Shown here: positions 6,742-7,038 of the stretch, in pieces
How the letters are laid out: each line of letters begins with the position of its first letter
How positions within the stretch are numbered: the stretch's first letter is position 1
Origin: Enterocloster bolteae
Lineage (GTDB): Bacteria > Bacillota_A > Clostridia > Lachnospirales > Lachnospiraceae
Direction: 5' to 3'
Length of the DNA: 7,038 nt
Assembly (NCBI GenBank): GCA_021769025.1
Contig: JAETTS010000126.1
Location: forward strand, 1-7,038
The notes under the pieces: model-generated
The model's database searches: none
Seen by the model: only the letters and a program-made list of their open reading frames with translations
Told to the model about the DNA's origin: nothing
Program-made: the position numbers and the translations under genes

Positions 6742-6764
6742 CTAGTACAAAATAGAAGTACTAG
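6742..6764 (-). promoter_or_regulatory. Small hairpin between the microprotein gene and the VanW gene (possible attenuator)
   Basis: CTAGTAC (6742-6748) and GTACTAG (6758-6764) form a perfect 7-bp inverted repeat with a 9-nt loop. In the minus-strand RNA the stem begins over the stop codon of the small gene, and after GCAG it is followed by five U residues (6736-6732). The stem is weak for a full terminator but fits a leaky terminator or RNA-processing site between the two genes. Confidence 0.4.
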
Positions 6765-6871
6765 AATGTAATCGCTCCAAAAACCATAGGTGCCACCATT
6801 GCCAGCACCAACAAAATCACGATGATCGTAGACACAATCTTTCTTGTCTTCTTATTGTTGAAATCCATCAT
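6761..6871 (-). CDS. 36-residue single-pass membrane microprotein, unnamed
   Basis: A short open frame runs from ATG at 6871 to TAG at 6763-6761. It encodes a hydrophilic, basic start (MMDFNNKKTRK) followed by a long hydrophobic segment (about residues 12-35, IVSTIIVILLVLAMVAPMVF and on), ending in ITF. Lysine and arginine before the helix predict the N-terminus inside the cell. An AGGCGAG stretch (6885-6879) lies seven nt upstream of the first ATG. A second ATG follows directly at 6868, so the protein may be 35 residues. It sits 48 nt upstream of the secreted VanW protein on the same strand and beneath a promoter-like sequence, so it is probably co-transcribed with it. I do not recognise a named family. 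It could be a small membrane partner or modulator. The coding call rests on composition, ribosome binding site and position. Confidence 0.72.
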   Translation of the reverse strand: MMDFNNKKTRKIVSTIIVILLVLAMVAPMVFGAITF

Positions 6872-6940
6872 AACTGTACTCGCCTTTCTATGCTTTCGTG
6901 CCGTATATTCTTCCGTACTGTGATATAATCTTATCCGTCA

Positions 6941-6964
6941 TTCTGGATATCTCATTTCTGGATA
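6941..6964. repeat. Direct repeat of TTCTGGATA, possible operator
   Basis: TTCTGGATA occurs at 6941-6949 and 6956-6964, a 15-bp period. An overlapping inverted pair, TTATCC (6931-6936) and GGATAA (6960-6965), frames it. It lies just downstream of the candidate promoter and upstream of the microprotein gene, a place where a repressor or response regulator could bind. The protein that would bind is unknown. Confidence 0.35.
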
Positions 6965-6990
6965 AATAGTCTATCTGCACAGTTATTTCT

Positions 6991-7019
6991 ATTTTATGAT
7001 ATTTTAGCAGTTGATGCAA
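6991..7019 (-). promoter_or_regulatory. Candidate sigma-A promoter for the microprotein/VanW transcript
   Basis: On the minus strand a -35-like TTGCAT (7019-7014) is followed after 17 nt by TAAAAT (6996-6991), one mismatch from the consensus -10. The -35 matches only three of six bases. The region is very AT-rich compared with the coding parts, and no other gene lies between it and the microprotein start about 120 nt downstream. Confidence 0.45.
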
Positions 7020-7038
7020 GACTTCTTTTTGCCTTTTT

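Noticed and set aside
7021..7038. T-rich right end as a terminator for a plus-strand gene
   Set aside because: No plus-strand gene precedes it and no stable GC stem is visible next to the T runs; it may simply be AT-rich upstream DNA.

Overview
The window looks like chromosomal DNA from a low-to-mid GC Gram-positive anaerobe in the class Clostridia, most likely Lachnospiraceae. The evidence is the gene content (a YhaO/YhaN-type nuclease pair, a VanW/G5 surface protein, an Lrp plus class I aminotransferase pair, TrmL), strong AGGAG-type ribosome binding sites and very tight gene packing. The taxonomic call is inference from family resemblance.

Left part (1-2148, plus strand): the 3' end of a metallophosphoesterase nuclease subunit (SbcD/Mre11/YhaO type), then a complete SbcC/Rad50/YhaN-type ATPase. 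The ATPase's ribosome binding site lies inside the end of the nuclease gene. The two probably form one DNA-processing complex. The ATPase carries a two-helix membrane hairpin between its coiled coils.

Convergent junction (2149-2249): a nested palindromic element with a perfect 14-bp stem and outer 7-bp arms separates the plus-strand pair from the minus-strand genes. It may act as a two-way transcription barrier and looks like an interspersed intergenic repeat.

Middle part (2250-5026, minus strand), read from right to left: a stand-alone AIR-synthase C-terminal-domain protein, an Lrp/AsnC regulator, a PLP aminotransferase and the tRNA methyltransferase TrmL. The junctions are a 1-nt overlap (TAATG), a 4-nt overlap (ATGA) and a 7-nt gap, so this is almost certainly one operon with translational coupling. 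The regulator probably senses an amino acid related to the aminotransferase substrate.

Right part (5111-7038, minus strand): a promoter-like region with a 9-bp direct repeat, a 36-codon gene for a single-pass membrane microprotein, a small hairpin overlapping its stop codon, and a secreted VanW/G5 protein. The VanW protein ends in a tandem Pro-Asp-Ala-rich repeat tail. Its start is best placed at the ATG at 6712, not at the upstream TTG. It is probably a cell-wall enzyme or wall-associated protein. The 84 nt between it and the middle operon contain no clear terminator, so read-through is possible.

The points most worth a second look are the unannotated microprotein upstream of the VanW protein, the VanW protein as a possible L,D-transpeptidase, the isolated AIRS-C protein tied to an Lrp/aminotransferase operon, the membrane hairpin in the Rad50-like ATPase, and the intergenic palindrome.
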